Shown: positions 44,721-57,207, counted from the stretch's first letter. The stretch is DNA of 64,000 nt from Pseudocercospora fijiensis CIRAD86 (GCF_000340215.1 NW_006921547.1:530140-594139), one strand, 5' to 3'. Notes: generated by a model not told the origin, from the letters alone. Numbers and translations: made by a program.

Positions 44721-45179
44721 GAGGGTTAATCTTATCTAATTTAATTATTTCTAGATAAGCTTATAGGCAAAATTCTAGAATTACCCCTAGATACCTATAG
44801 ACTATACGTACTATAACTTTATTATAGAGCGAGTACCGATAGGAAGTATAATTACGCCCTACGGATACGTCCTACCCGACGAGAGGACGATTATTACTTA
44901 AGATATACGTTAGGCAGTCTAGCGACTAAATTAGCAATACTAAAAGGCTATAGTAGCGCAAGGACGATATATATATAACGATACCCTCGAAGAAAAGTTA
45001 TATACCGAAGAAGCACGAACGGTAGGACTACGGATCCGTAGCTAGTTAGAGCGACGTTAGGCTAATAACTAGTCGGAAAACGGACTAACTCTCTAGATTA
45101 GAGCGTTCTAAGAGAGTTCCTTAATACCGAAAGCGCTTAAGCATTAATAGCAGTCTTCCGTACAAAAATTATCGTTAGC

Positions 45180-48100
45180 GGGCACCCGAAGAGTATATTA
45201 ATAGATTCCGGAGCGAGCGGGAACTTTGCCTCCGAATTATTCGTTAAAAGCCGAGGGATCGTAACCCGAAGTAGAAGAGAAGGAGCGTATAAACTTATAG
45301 TAGTAGATAGGTTACCGCTACCTAGTATAGAACGAGAGACGATACCGTTACTACTAGCTATCTAATAGCACTACGAGGAAATTGTCTTAGATATTACTAA
45401 TATAGCTAGTTATAATATTGTACTAGGTATACCTTAGTTAAGAAAGGATAACCTAGTCGTAGATTAGAGGAGAGGAGTACTTACATTTAAGGAATACGAC
45501 TATATAATCGGCATTCAACCTATATAGCGGTAGCGTTCGTAGACAGATAAGATTAATAAACGTAGGGCGACTCGTAAGACGTTTACGTCGATAGGAATTA
45601 CGGAGAACCGTATTTAACCCGGATCGATACTACCGTTAGGTTAGGAGGGTTATAACGATAATTACGGGAAGGATAGAAGTTATACGCTATCGAAGAATAA
45701 AACTAGAATCTCGGACCTAGACATTCCTAAAGAGTATAGTAAGTAGAGGCGACTCTTTAAAGAGAAGAGAGGCAAGGCGGCCTTACCTAAACACTAACTA
45801 TAGGATTATAAGATACACTTACAGCCTAGGAAAGAGCCTCTATAGGGACCCTTATACGTAATATCTAAGAAAGAGCTTAAAACCCTAGATAAGTAGCTAA
45901 AAGAGAAACTAGAAAAAGGCTAGATACGGAAGTCGACATCCTCGGCAGCCTTACTAGTAATGTTCGTTCCGAAAGCCGGATTAGACGAAGGACGGCTAGT
46001 AGTCGATTTTAGACGACTTAACGACATTACGATTAAGAATCGGTACCTATTACCGAATATCGAAGAAATACAAGACCGATTAACTAGATTAGACTAGTAT
46101 ACGAAGATTAACCTATACGATACGTTTTACGCAATACGTATAGCAGCTAGATACGAGTAGATAACAGCATTCCGAATAAGATATAGGCTTTACGATTTCT
46201 TAGTTATACCTATAGGACTTACGAATGCCCTAGCGTTATATTAAGACCTTATAAACGAAGTCCTCCGAGACCTCCTAGATATATACGTTATCGTATATAT
46301 AGACGACATCTTAGTCTATACTAAGGAAGCTCTCGCGGACTATATACGAATAGTATAGGACGTCTTTAAACGATTCACTTAAGTAGGATTTAAGACTATA
46401 CCTAAGAAATACGAATTCTATAAGAAGGAAGTCAAGTTCCTAGGATTTATTGTTAGTACTATAAGAATTAGGATCGATCTAGAAAAAACCAAGTTAATAT
46501 AGGAATAGCTAACGCTAATATACGTTAAGGACGTATAATCATTCCTAGGACTAGCTAACTATAATAGGAAATTCATCGAGGGCTACTCTAAGACAGCGGT
46601 ACCCCTTACGGAGCTTATAAAGAAAGATAAGAAACAGAACTAGAGCACGAAGGAAGATAAAGCGTTTAGGTAACTAAAGGAGCAATGAGCTTCTACACTA
46701 ACGCTACGATTATTCGATAGGAATAAGGCGGTCTAGATAGAGACAGACGCGTTAGATAGAGCTATAGGAGCATGTCTTACACAAGAGCATAACGGGAAAC
46801 GATACCCGGTAGCCTATTACTCGAGAAAGATATTACCCGCGGAATAGAACTACGATATCTATAATAAGGAGCTACTTGCAATAGTTATATTACTATAATA
46901 CTAGCGAGTATACGCGGAAGGAGTACTAAGTCTTACGATTCTTTCTCATTATAAGAATCTAACTTACTTTACTATAACTAAAGTACTAACCCGAAGATAG
47001 GCCCGCTAGTCGGAGCTACTAGGATAGTACAAGTTCGAAATCCGCTATACCCTAGGACGCGAGAACGGACGAGCCGACGTACTAAGCCGCTATAGCGACT
47101 ATATAGAGGGTTACGAACTAGTATAGCAACAGATATTAAAGGTAAACTAAGACGGAAGCCTTAGTACTAATATAAAGGAATTCAACTATATTATACGAGT
47201 TCTTTAGGATATAGAAGAACAGTTCCTAATCGAATATAGGAAATACTAAGTACCTAAGGAACGAGTTATAGAGTATATACGATAACACTACGACGGACTA
47301 GAAAATAGACACCCTAGAGTTTTAAAAACAAGAGAACTAGTTAAGCGAAGCTTCGGATTCCTATATATACGACAACGAGTTCTAGAATATATTAAGAAAT
47401 GTCTACAATGTTAGCGTAACAAGGCTAATAGATACGCTAAGTATAGATATATCTAATTTAGGACGCTACTAGATAAACTGTAGGACGAAGTTACAATAGA
47501 CTTTATTACGAAACTACTAAAGTCTAAGGATCTAGTTATAGGACATAGCTACGATATAATACTTGTTATAGTCGATAGGCTTACGAAATATATATACTTC
47601 ATTCCTACTAACGAAGCAAGTATAGTAGAGCAACTCGGATACCTCGTACTAGATAGACTTATACGATACTATAGATTTCTAAAGACCTACATTACGGATA
47701 GAGACAAGCTCTTTACGTCAAACTACTAGAAGACGCTTATAGCGACACTTAGAATTAAGTATAAGCTATTTACGGTATACTACCTATAGACAGACGGCTA
47801 AACGGAAATTAAGAATTAGGCCTTAGAGGTATACTTACGACACTACGTTAATTACGTACAAAACAATTAGGCATCGCTATTGCCTATAGTATAACTTGCA
47901 CTAAACAATTAACAATCTAAGACTACGAAAGAAACACTATTCTTCGCTAATTTTAGGAAATATCCGCAGCTATTCGGGGAATAGTATTTATAGTATCTAT
48001 ATACGGATAAGGCGATAGTCGCTTTAGAAGACTTAAAGTAGGTATATAAACAATTATAGAGGGCAATTGCCGAATCCTAAGAAAAGATTACGGGACCGTA

Positions 48101-48490
48101 TAATACTAAACGAAAAATAGTACCTTAGCTAAAAAAGGGGGATAAAGTCTACCTCCTAACGAAGAATCTAAGAACCCGGAGATCGACTAAGAAACTAGAC
48201 TACGTTAAAGTCGGGCTATTTTTAATCAATAAGCCTAAAGGACTAGTTAATTACCGACTTAAACTACCGGACGACGCAAAAATCTACCTAGTATTCTATA
48301 TAATATATATCTCTATACTAGAACCTATAGACGCCGAAACACCGTATTAAGAAACATTTCACTTTTAACCTAAGGAAGGAAACGAGTTTAAAGTCGAGAA
48401 AATCCTAGACTAGTAAGGTTAGAAATACCTTATTAAGGAGAAAGGCTACCTATATTTAGAAAACACTTAGAAACTAAAAGGAAACCTATA
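45180..48490 (+). pseudogene. gypsy B Pol: protease, RT, RNase H, integrase, chromodomain
   Basis: Protease: LIDSGASGNFASELFV at about 45196-45243, active-site Asp-Ser-Gly intact. RT: LVVDFRRLNDITIKNRYLLP (about 45990-46050) and YIDDILVY at 46296-46319, both Asp intact. RNase H: ETDALDRAIGACLTQE at about 46741-46790. Integrase zinc domain KCLQC-RNK (about 47399) and core DEVTIDFITKLLKSKDLV (about 47486) with TDRDKLFTSNY (about 47695). Chromodomain at about 48391-48480: VEKILD, KYLIKEKGYLYLENT, then a TAG for Trp. It is unusually well preserved at the active sites despite many stops. Confidence 0.88.
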
Positions 48491-48889
48491 GAACTGTTAG
48501 TAGATAATTAAAAAATACTAAAACTAGACAAAAAGAAATAGCTAGTATAGGAATTAAATCTACGACCTCTTAGACCCTATCGATTGTAGCGCCTTAGAGT
48601 TCTTAGGACCTAGGGCAGTCTAGCTCGAGGAGCGGGGACTCTAATAGCGTACCTAGCAACTATGTCTTTTATAGCTAAGAATTATACTACTAGACTAACT
48701 AGCTAGAATATAAAATAGACAAGAAATACTTAGAATATATACCTTTAGGATACTAGATTCTCGGTACTCCTACTAGGGATTTTAGAGATAGGCTAGGATG
48801 TCCTATCTAGACGACTCTAGTTATAAGGAGACATCTATAACCGGCTATCTAGGGGAAACGGCTCGTTAGTAGGCAACGAGAATAGTATC

Positions 48890-49385
48890 GGCTCTATAGG
48901 TAAAGAACCTAGCTCTCTTTCGAGCTCCTCCGCCTATTAGATAGAGGCTTCCTCTACCTTAAGAGCTTATGCCTCCCGATCTTCCTTTATACGTAGCGAC
49001 TTACGTAAGCGACGGACCTTTACGCGATACTCGAAGAGCCTCCGCGTAAGGAGGTCCTCCTCCTCTTCGGCCGCTTTAAGATCTTTAGCTATCTTTAGGC
49101 GCGCCTTCCGGATTTTCTTATACTCTATACGAGTAACTTATATATTATAGGACTAGCTATATAGGGCGTACTCGGAGTAGTAACCGGAACGAAGATCGAC
49201 CTTATAGGGTTTACCGGCCTATTCGTAATAAAAGTAGCGGATCGGTATTTCGAAATAGTCGGCGAGGATATTGTTTGCGATATTTTCCTTACGCTAGCGA
49301 GAAGACAAGTCCTTCGATAACTTTAGTATAATAAAGAAGTTAGGAATTAGAAAGTTCCGGAATAAGGGACTATTCCGCTTAAGGA
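48890..49385 (-). pseudogene. gypsy B antisense Cys-cluster and coiled-coil frame
   Basis: Between the chromodomain and the 3' LTR, the minus strand holds about 165 codons in one frame with only TAG/TAA-type stops. N-terminal part: RNFLIPNFFIILKLSKDLSS; middle: RYFYYE-AGKPYKVDLRSGY then YSEYALYS-SYN, where many Tyr codons fit former Cys, suggesting a zinc-binding C-x2-C cluster. C-terminal part: KARLKIAKDLKAAEEEEDLL and KVRRLRKSLRIKEDREA, a long coiled coil. Function is unknown. Its position inside both LTRs marks it as part of the element. Confidence 0.65.
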
Positions 49386-49394
49386 GGGGGATAG
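49379..49394 (+). promoter_or_regulatory. Polypurine tract of gypsy B
   Basis: TTAAGGAGGGGGATAG sits directly before the right LTR, the expected plus-strand primer. Confidence 0.8.
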
Positions 49395-49741
49395 TATTAC
49401 GGATCTAATTAGTTAGAGTCCTTATATAATCTTAGAGCGACGCTAAGACTAGCGAGCTAAGCTATCGCTCTATCTTACTAGGAGCGATAGGAGCGGTCGA
49501 GAGCGATAGCGTCGCTTACGTCGCTTACGACTATAGATAAAGATATCTCCTTTATATTTAGGAACGCCGGAATGCCCTTATAGCTCGAGGCGTTTAACTT
49601 ATATTACCTACTTACTAATTAGAATTACCTTTATACTAATTATTCTGTCTTAGCCTCCTGCTTGTATTAGCCTCTCTAGAGAAGCCTCGGCTTATGCGTG
49701 ATGAGAAGTTACCTAACGATCTGTCGCGAGTAACCGTAATA
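49395..49741 (+). repeat. Right LTR of gypsy B
   Basis: 347 bp, the same length as the left LTR. It starts TATTACGG and ends CCGTAATA, where the left copy keeps CCGTAACA, a direct view of a CA-to-TA change. Confidence 0.95.
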
Positions 49742-50989
49742 CCTACTTACCGCGATAATCGCCGAGGATATTAAAAAGGCCCTAAAAACGAAGAAATACC
49801 CGACGATTAAGGAGCTAAAGAAGAAACTATCCTTAGAGGTTAGCGATACCGCCGCGCAATTTCATTAAAGAGAAGCCGATAAGTTAGCGCCCTATTGTCC
49901 TAGTATCGATTACATAATAGAACTCCGTAAAAAACTATATAGATCCTAGCTATAGCTTCCCTAGGGCCCGCTCTATAGTATATCGAAATAAGAGCTCTTA
50001 GTCTTACGAAAGTCACTTAATAAGCTCTTAAAGAAGGGGTTTATAAGAGCTATAAGCTCCGAAGCGGCGGCGCCTATACTATTCGTTAAGAAATCTAGGG
50101 GAGGACTCTAGTTCTACTACGACTATAGGGCGCTTAACGCTCTTACAAAGTAAGATAGATATCCCCTCCTACTAATCCTAGATACTATAAGGAACCTAAT
50201 AGAAGCCCGATATTTAACTAAGATTAACGTAGTCTCGGCCTTTTATAAAATAAGGATAGTAAAAGGATACGAGCACAAAACGGCCTTCCGTACTAGGCTA
50301 GGTTCGTTCGAGTAGCTAGTATATCCGTTCGGTTTATCCGGAGCCCTAGTAACGTTTTAACGGTATATTAATACTCTCCTATATAAGTATCTAGACAATT
50401 TCGCGTTAGTATATATAGACGACGTAGTAATCTACTCGAGCAGAACGAGGGAAGGCTATTTCTATAAAGTAAGGACTGTTCTTAAGAAGCTTTAGGACGG
50501 AGGCCTTTACCTTAATTTAAAAAAAGAGCGAATTCCCCTAGAAAAAGATTAAGTACCTAGGTTTTATCGTCTACGCCGATAGAGGAGGGATATTAGCCGA
50601 CCCCGAAAAGGTAGAAGCTATATAAAAGTAGGTAGCGCCTAAGACCTAAGGTTCGTCGTTTCTTAGGATTTACGAACTATTACCGTATATTTATACCGAA
50701 CTATTCTAAGATCTCCGTACCCTTAACCGCGCTTACTAGTAAGGGAACTCCGTTCTCCTAGGAAGAGGAGTAGAATAAGGCATTCGAGACGCTAAAGGAC
50801 AAATTCTACCGTACCCTAGTACTTACCTAGTAGGACCTGTCTCTTCCTACCTTCCTCGAAATAGATTATAGCGGGTTCGCTATTAGGAGCGCCCTTATCT
50901 AAGAAAAGGCTAGGATCCGACGACCGGTAGGCTTCTTTTCGAAGAAACTAAATAAAGCGGAGATTAACTACGATATCTACGATAAGGAG
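49742..50989 (+). pseudogene. gypsy A1 reverse transcriptase
   Basis: It resumes with CCTAC (target duplication copy) and TTACCGCGATAATCGCC, matching A2 from about 1095. The RT active site YIDDVVIYS at 50412-50438 keeps both Asp residues. RNase H begins near 50870 (ETD-type reading EIDYSGFAI) and is cut at 50989 by element C. Stops are TAG/TAA at Gln/Trp-type positions. Confidence 0.85.
50985..50989. repeat. Target duplication of element C, left
   Basis: AGGAG, repeated at 55298-55302. Confidence 0.85.
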
Positions 50990-51291
50990 TCTTAAATTGT
51001 ATAGTAGTAGTGTAGGCTAAACTGTGTTGTATTCGTTGTATTCTGTCTAAACTAGTAACTATCCTAGGTATATATATATTTAGTCCTTCCTATTATCGAG
51101 TATCCTTACTATTGTCGGCTACTCCGACAATAGTATCGGTATATCCGATAGTTCTAGAGGCGCCGTATTACGTCTCGTAATCTTATTTCTTTATATATAA
51201 AGGCTGTATATATATAAAGAAGGATATAAGGACAAAGCAGCCTAAAATTAGTATTTACTCGCTTTAAGGCTAACAAGGCTTATTTCTAAGA
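50990..51291 (-). repeat. 3' LTR of copia C (left in window)
   Basis: 302 bp, ends TCTTA...TAAGA as inverted termini. It is nearly identical to 54996-55297. Confidence 0.93.
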
Positions 51292-51305
51292 CACCCCCGT
51301 AAGCG
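51292..51305 (-). promoter_or_regulatory. Polypurine tract of copia C
   Basis: The minus strand reads CTTACGGGGGTG directly before the 3' LTR. Confidence 0.6.
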
Positions 51306-51899
51306 GTAGATAGCCGATAAACAATCCTATTATATAGAATCGTAGGTTTTGTCGTACTTCGAGGGAATAAAGTATTGTTTAGTAGATTTTTGGTTTCCCT
51401 AGATTTCCCCGGACTAACTAGGCTTAATCCGGTAATTTTCCGCAAAGTCTCTTCCGACGTTACCTCGTCGTTTTATAGAAAGTCTTTTTCGACCGTTAGT
51501 TTAATACTATTAGATAGTCGTATAACACCCTAACTATATAGATCTAGGAAGTTTTATACGTAGAATCGAATAGTATACTCGGTTTTGTTCTAGGGTTAGG
51601 AGTTCTATAGTAAATAGAATATAAGTATACGTACTCTTCTATAGAGTATATTACGTATATCTTTTTATTTTCTAGGGCAGTTTCGATTCTAGACGGTTGC
51701 TTAAGTCCTTATAGGCCTAATAAATCCTTTAGTCTAGTAAATATAGGTGCCGATAATGCCTTAGTTAGTAGATCGGCGATTTGATCTTTTGAATTTATAT
51801 ATACTAGAGATATTACTTTGTTTTCAAGTAGTTCTCTTATATAATAATATCGTATATCGATATGTTTTGTCCTAGAGTGATGCTCTAGATTTTGTGCTA

Positions 51900-53320
51900 G
51901 TGCTATAGCACTTTAGCTATCGGTAGCTATAGTATTTCCTTCTAGATTTACATCTAAGGATACTATTAAATTAGATAGGAATTGGTATTCCCGAGTAGCT
52001 TCCGTTAGAGCTATATATTCAGCCTCGCAACTACTAAGCGCTACAGTCTTTTAGAGCTTACTAACCTAAGATACCGGTGCCTTATCGCCTAGCGTAAAGA
52101 TATACGCCGTAGTTAATTTTCGGTTATCTAAATTGCCCCCGTAATCGGAGTCGTAGTAACCTTTAAGAAGCGGCGGACAATTAGCCCGATAAACAAGGCT
52201 ATTCTGATTAGCATTAAGATATTTCTAAATCCTATCTAGGGCTCTAAAATGAGTCCTATCCAGATTAGATATATATCTTGCTACTTGTCCTACCGCGAAA
52301 GATAGGTCGGGTCTCGTTTGTATAGCTAAGTATATAAGAGACCCTACTTGTTTTTAATACTTAGATAGGTCCTCTATAGACGCTTTAGCCGTAGACTGTT
52401 TTAGGATTACTCCTTGCTTCGTAGGAGTAGCTACGCTAGCGCTAGTTTCTTTATTAAACCTCTTTAGTATCTTTTTAATATATGCCTTTTAGGAGAGTTC
52501 TACTACCCTATTAGGCCTATCCCTAGATACTTCTATACCTAGATAGTATCTTATAGGACCTAGATCGGTAACTTCTACCGTCTTAGAGAGATATTCTCGT
52601 ATAGAGTCGATATCGTTTTTATTCGGACCGAATATAAGTAAGTCGTTAACGTGGCACGTAATTCGGATATTAGTTTCCTTATTTATAAAGGCAGCCTCGT
52701 CTTTAGGTATCGGTTTAAAACCTATAGTAGCTAATAGGCTACTTAGCTTCTTAAACCATTGCCTAGGAGACTGTTTTAATCCGTATAATGCCTTATTTAG
52801 ACGGCATACCTTATTCGTATTGTCCGTATAGCCTATAGGCTGTTCGACGTATATTTCCTTGTCTATTTCGGCATTTGGGAACGCGTATTTTATATCCCAC
52901 TATTCTATTTCCTAATTAAAATAAGCCGCTAAGTAGAATAACGATCGCCAAGTTTCGGGCCTTGCCGTTTAGCTAAAGGTTTAATCGTAATCAATCCCTT
53001 TTACTTGGTTATACCCTTTTACTACCTATCGGGATTTATGTTTTACTACCTCGCCTTTCTCGTTTAATTTTTATTTATAAACGAAGCGTCCTTTTAGCGC
53101 TTTTCGGTCCGGCGGTAGTTCTACTAGTTCCTAGGTGTTTTAAGCTTGTAGATCGGTTATTTCTTTAAGCATAGACTCTTTCTACTTCTCGGAATTAGGA
53201 CTATTAATAGCATCTTTATACGTATCCGGATCGGTAATATTATCGTCCGCTAAGTACGCTATTTCGTCGTTGTTTCTATATCCTTCGTATAGATCAAACA
53301 TATCCCGTATTCGGGTATTA
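51900..53320 (-). pseudogene. copia C reverse transcriptase and RNase H
   Basis: The minus frame starts near 53300 with ESMLKEITDL, ELVELPPDRKALKGRFVYK and a GEVVKHK segment, the standard Ty1/copia RT entry. The catalytic box reads CHVNDLLIFGPNK at about 52670-52630, where the first Asp of YVDD is Asn. RNase H: YYDSDYGGNLDNRKLTTAYI (about 52160-52105) and KTVALSSCEAEYIALTEA (about 52050-52000), both well conserved. It is broken by a few TAG/TAA codons only. Confidence 0.88.
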
Positions 53321-53379
53321 TTATAGTTTCCTTACTACCCCATTTAACGGGTGTATTCCGGGTAGTATAGGTCTTAAAA

Positions 53380-54452
53380 TAAGCCCTTTCGTTTATAATA
53401 TACGAGGTACAAGCCGAATCCAATAGAAACTGGACGGTTCGATTCGTGTTTTTAGCCGATATATCGCGAATATAAGACGTTAGGTTCGTATTCGAGTCCT
53501 TAGGTTGTTCGTTAGTAGCCTCGTTACTAGCGTAGAGTACTACTTCTTCGTTTAGGTCTCGGTCGGTATCGAGTATATCTATATCGGGATAGCTTTGATT
53601 CCTACTAGATAACTCGATATTATACGCGTCCTTAGTCGTATTTAGGTCCCTCGTATAGTAGGCTTCTTGTTCGGTAGCTCCTAAGTCCTTATTCTTAAAG
53701 TAGCTTAGTTTTTCCTCCGAGTATTTAATCTAACACTTATTTTCTAAGTGTCCTATACCCGTACGACCTTTTCCGATACAGTAGGTGCATTTTAAATGCG
53801 GATTCCTTAATTTGCTAACTCGATTATTACTAATAGGGGCTGCCGGAGTAGTCCGAAAACCGCTATTAGTATAAAGGACCCTAGCAGTTTTATAGGTTTC
53901 TAACCGTCGAGATTGGTCTAAGAGGCCGTTTACTATATCGTCTAGGTATAGTATATCTTAGCTATCGTCTCTAGATCGATTCGTAATCGTAGTAATAAAG
54001 GTAGAGTAGTTTTCGTCGACTCCGTTTAGTAGTAGCGAAACCGATAGCTTTTCGGGCACAGCTATTCCTCTAGCTTCTAGGGCACTTATAAGCCTAGTAT
54101 ATTCGTTTACGTAGGTCTCTATAGTGCTAGCAATAGCTAGGTTATAATTAAATAGCTTGCAGAATAGTTAGTATTCGGCGGCGAATCCCTTCGGAGAGTA
54201 CCGTTTTTCTAAGATATTCTAAGCTTTAGCCGGCGTCGTAGCGGTTTTTACTTGTAATAGAGGCCCGTCTTTAAGGGTTAACCTTAGTATAGAGAGTGCC
54301 GATCTTAGGGTTAACTCGTTATTACTAGGATTCTCTTCTAGGGCCCCTTCGTATCCTTTATAAGTTAAGATATTCTTAACTTTTTCGGACCAGATCTCGT
54401 AGTTACTACTACCGACTAGCTTATCGGATTCCGGTATAAGTCGGTCGGCCAT
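53380..54452 (-). pseudogene. copia C Gag and protease
   Basis: It starts at an intact ATG (54452) with ADRLIPESDKLVGSSNYEIW, the typical start of copia Gag, and stays open for 77 codons; later TAG/TAA breaks are few. A zinc knuckle at about 53790-53730 reads CTYCIGKG...GHLENKC, with Cys and His intact. Protease follows at about 53450-53390, reading VQFLLDSACTSYIINERAYF; the DSG-type box has Ala in place of Gly. The frame passes straight into the RT linker, so the integrase is gone. Confidence 0.88.
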
Positions 54453-54983
54453 TTTAACAGATATAGGTTGTCTTTTTCTAATAGTTATAGTTTAATTACT
54501 AGTTTAATCTGTAGCTGTTTATCCTAAACCGTATATTCTTACTTAAGAAGCTATCTTAAGTAGAGTGAGTATAAGGAGTAGGTTAATTCTTTAGATTCAG
54601 ACTAGTAGCGTAGGTGTTTCTTATAGATTAATAGATTAAACTATCGGTTTTCACTACCTTCGGTAGCTTAAGTTTCTCTTCGAGGGTCTTTTGAAACTAT
54701 AATAGTTTTAATAGTAACCGTTGTAATTACGAAAGAGTCGTTTGTTTCGATTTTTGATAGTAGTCGTATATCCGTATTTAGAGTATTTGATTAGTATTGT
54801 TCTTGTCCGCCGTTATTGTCTTCGTATAGTAGTATACTCGGGGATTGGTTATATAAGTCGTTTATATATCGATAGTTGTCTAGATTAAAAGTATCCGTTA
54901 TCGATATATAGTAAGATCGGTAGGGTATTTCGAATAGTAGTCGATAGCGAGTAAGGCTTAGTATCTTAGGTTAAGAGCTAGCC

Positions 54984-54995
54984 GGGCTTATAACC
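54984..54995 (-). promoter_or_regulatory. Primer binding site of copia C
   Basis: The minus strand reads GGTTATAAGCCC directly after the 5' LTR. The unmutated form GGTTATGAGCCC is complementary to the anticodon-loop region of initiator Met tRNA, as used by Drosophila copia (half-tRNA priming). This is inference from known elements. Confidence 0.7.
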
Positions 54996-55297
54996 TCTTA
55001 AATTGTATAGTAGTAGTATAGGCTAAACTGTGTTGTATTCGTTATGTTCTGTCTAAACTAGTAACTATCCTAGGTATATATATATTTAGTCCTTCCTATT
55101 ATCGAGTATCCTTACTATTATCGGCTACTCCGATAATAGTATCGGTATATCCGATAGTTCTAGAGGCGCCGTATTACGTCTCGTAATCTTATTTCTTTAT
55201 ATATAAAGGCTGTATATATATAAAGAAGGATATAAGGACAAAGCAGCCTAAAATTATTATTTACTCGCTTTAAGGCTAACAAAGCTTATTTCTAAGA
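54996..55297 (-). repeat. 5' LTR of copia C (right in window)
   Basis: 302 bp; pairs with 50990-51291. The differences seen are mostly TG/TA. Confidence 0.93.
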
Positions 55298-55302
55298 AGG
55301 AG
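55298..55302. repeat. Target duplication of element C, right
   Basis: AGGAG; A1 sequence resumes here and aligns with A2 from about 2345. Confidence 0.85.
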
Positions 55303-57207
55303 ATACTCGTAGTCGTTTCTAGTATTAAGTTTTAGGACTCTAAGCTAAAGTCGTATAGTCCCTTTACGATTTAGACAGACTATAAGAACCTAGAATACTT
55401 TATAGTAAAGCGCTAGCTATCTAAGAGATAAATCCGATAGTAGGAAGAACTAGCGAAGTACTAGTTTAGTTTAGTCTACTAGCCGGGAATCGAGGCTATC
55501 CTATTAGATAGCTTATTAAGGAGGGAATAAGATACGTTAGGCTAAGACGATAAGCTTTCGAGGTTCCGAAGATTTCTATAGCCGGACCTCTCGCTAAACT
55601 AGCTAAAAAACGTTTAAATTTCTAGCGCTACGATTCGTAACTTCCTATATATATCCGAGGCGAGCCCTTTATACCTACTTACGAACGAGACGGAGCCTAC
55701 GTAGCCCCCGGCGGAAAGCGCTAAACTATCCTAGGACCTATAAATTAATAATATATAGAAGGGTATTATCGAGAAAGATACGATATACTAGACGGTATTA
55801 CGGAAAGTCCGTAAGGGATCTAGGATATTATAGCCGGAAATTAAGGTAAAGATTTAGATCGGGAATTATACGATAGACCCTAAGGGGTTACTACGCTACC
55901 GCGGTAAGCTCTAGGTTCTAGGAGCCCTAGCTACGACGGAGGCCGAATATAAAGATATAGGGGCCGAAGAACTATAGTAGGATATACTATATACGAAGAT
56001 TATCTAGTCGATCTACGACTTACTACTCTACGGTTACCTAGGCCGGGATTCTACCGCTTCTATACTAGGTCGCGACTTCTACTAGCCGCTATAGTTAAAA
56101 TAGGTACGATAATTCCTACGGAATTGTAACTATTACGGACGTAATAAGGTATAGAGAGAATATAAATACGGTATCCTAAAACTACTACTAGTATCTAACC
56201 GTTTCTTCTAGGAAATCTCGATAGACTTTATAACTAATCTGCCGGAGTCCGACGGGAACCGATATCTTTAGGTAATTAAGGACCGCCTTAGTAAATAGAT
56301 TGCCCTTATCGGTACTCTCTCTATAAAAGCGGAGGAATACGCGGTTTTAATCCTATAATACTAGGTTAGGTATTACGGACTACCTCGAGCTACTACTAGC
56401 GATAGAGGTACGAATTAGACTAGTATAGTCTAGAGGGAGATATATCGACTACTTAGCGTAAAGCAAAGGTTAAGCTCCGCTTACTACCTATAAGCCGACG
56501 GAGGTCCGGAGCGCGTAAATTAAGATATATAGGCTTACCTTCGGAACTATATTAACTAAATATAGTCCGACTAGAACTAGTAGCTTCCTATAGCGGAACT
56601 AGCGTTTAACGGGAGATATTAAGCGGAATTAGGAATAAGCTCTTTCTTCGCGACTTACGGTTACGAGTCTACTTCCCTAGTAGCGCTAGAAGAGGACCTA
56701 GCTATAGACCGGCGGTTAACCGCGGCGAAACGAGTAAAGGAATCTATAGACAAGATTTAGAAGATCTCGGACCTATACTAAGTATATATAGCGGAGGTAG
56801 CGTAAAAATAGGAGGATAGTATAAACAAAACTAGGATACTAGCGCTAGGATATCGTATCGAAGACAAGGTCTAGCTCGACCTAAGGAATTACTAAACCGA
56901 TAGACTAAAGAAGAGCCTCGACTCGAGATACGCTAAGTATATAGTCGAAGAGGTATTATTACCTATATTAGTACGACTCTCTAGGATACCTAGTAACATT
57001 TACCCGGTATTCTATACCGACCTTCTAAGACTAGTAAGTAAAGACCCCCTACTAGGGTAGAAAATCGACGACGAATAGCTAGACCCTATTTTATTCGAGA
57101 TATATAAAGAGTAGCAGGTCGAAGAAATCCTATACGCCTAGAAAAGGAAATAGGATAGAGGACAAGAAGCGCTTATAAAATAGAGCGGCTACTATAAACC
57201 TACGTAG
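55303..57207 (+). pseudogene. gypsy A1 integrase and start of chromodomain
   Basis: After the end of RNase H, the integrase zinc domain is near 56110-56160 (RNCNYYGRNKV), then the core EISIDFITNLPESDGNRYL (about 56213-56270), DRLSK-IALIGTLSIKAEEY, GLPRATTSDRGTN-TS (second Asp, about 56380-56430), then LSSAYYL-ADGGPERVN. From about 57110 the chromodomain starts: VEEILYA-KRK-DRG, EALIK-SGYYKPT, then a TAG for Trp where element F inserts. In type, it joins cDNA to the genome and directs it to heterochromatin. Confidence 0.87.
57204..57207. repeat. Target duplication of element F, left
   Basis: GTAG, repeated at 63419-63422. Keeping one copy restores the codons of the chromodomain T-W-E-P box (ACG TAG GAA CCC). 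Confidence 0.85.

Larger units (their letters stand above)
42834..49741 (+). mobile_element. Ty3/gypsy chromovirus B, full length
   Basis: This is 6.9 kb, with 347-bp LTRs at 42834-43180 and 49395-49741, a 5-bp duplication CCTAC and a purine tract before the right LTR. Internal order: gag, protease, RT, RNase H, integrase, chromodomain, then an antisense frame before the 3' LTR. It is inserted in the protease-RT region of A1. CpA is kept more often than TpG on the coding strand. Confidence 0.95.
50990..55297 (-). mobile_element. Ty1/copia element C, integrase-deleted
   Basis: This is 4.3 kb on the minus strand, with 302-bp LTRs, a 5-bp duplication AGGAG, an initiator-tRNA-type primer site and a purine tract. 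Coding order from 54452 downward: Gag with zinc knuckle, protease, then directly RT and RNase H; integrase is missing. Mutation is lighter than in neighbours, and one-sided: 54661-54900 has 10 TpG and no CpA on the plus strand. It lies inside the RNase H of A1. Confidence 0.93.

Noticed and set aside
51248..51445. Minus-strand 65-codon open frame
   Set aside because: It runs across the internal edge of the C LTR and has no family signature; it is a chance opening in a lightly mutated stretch.
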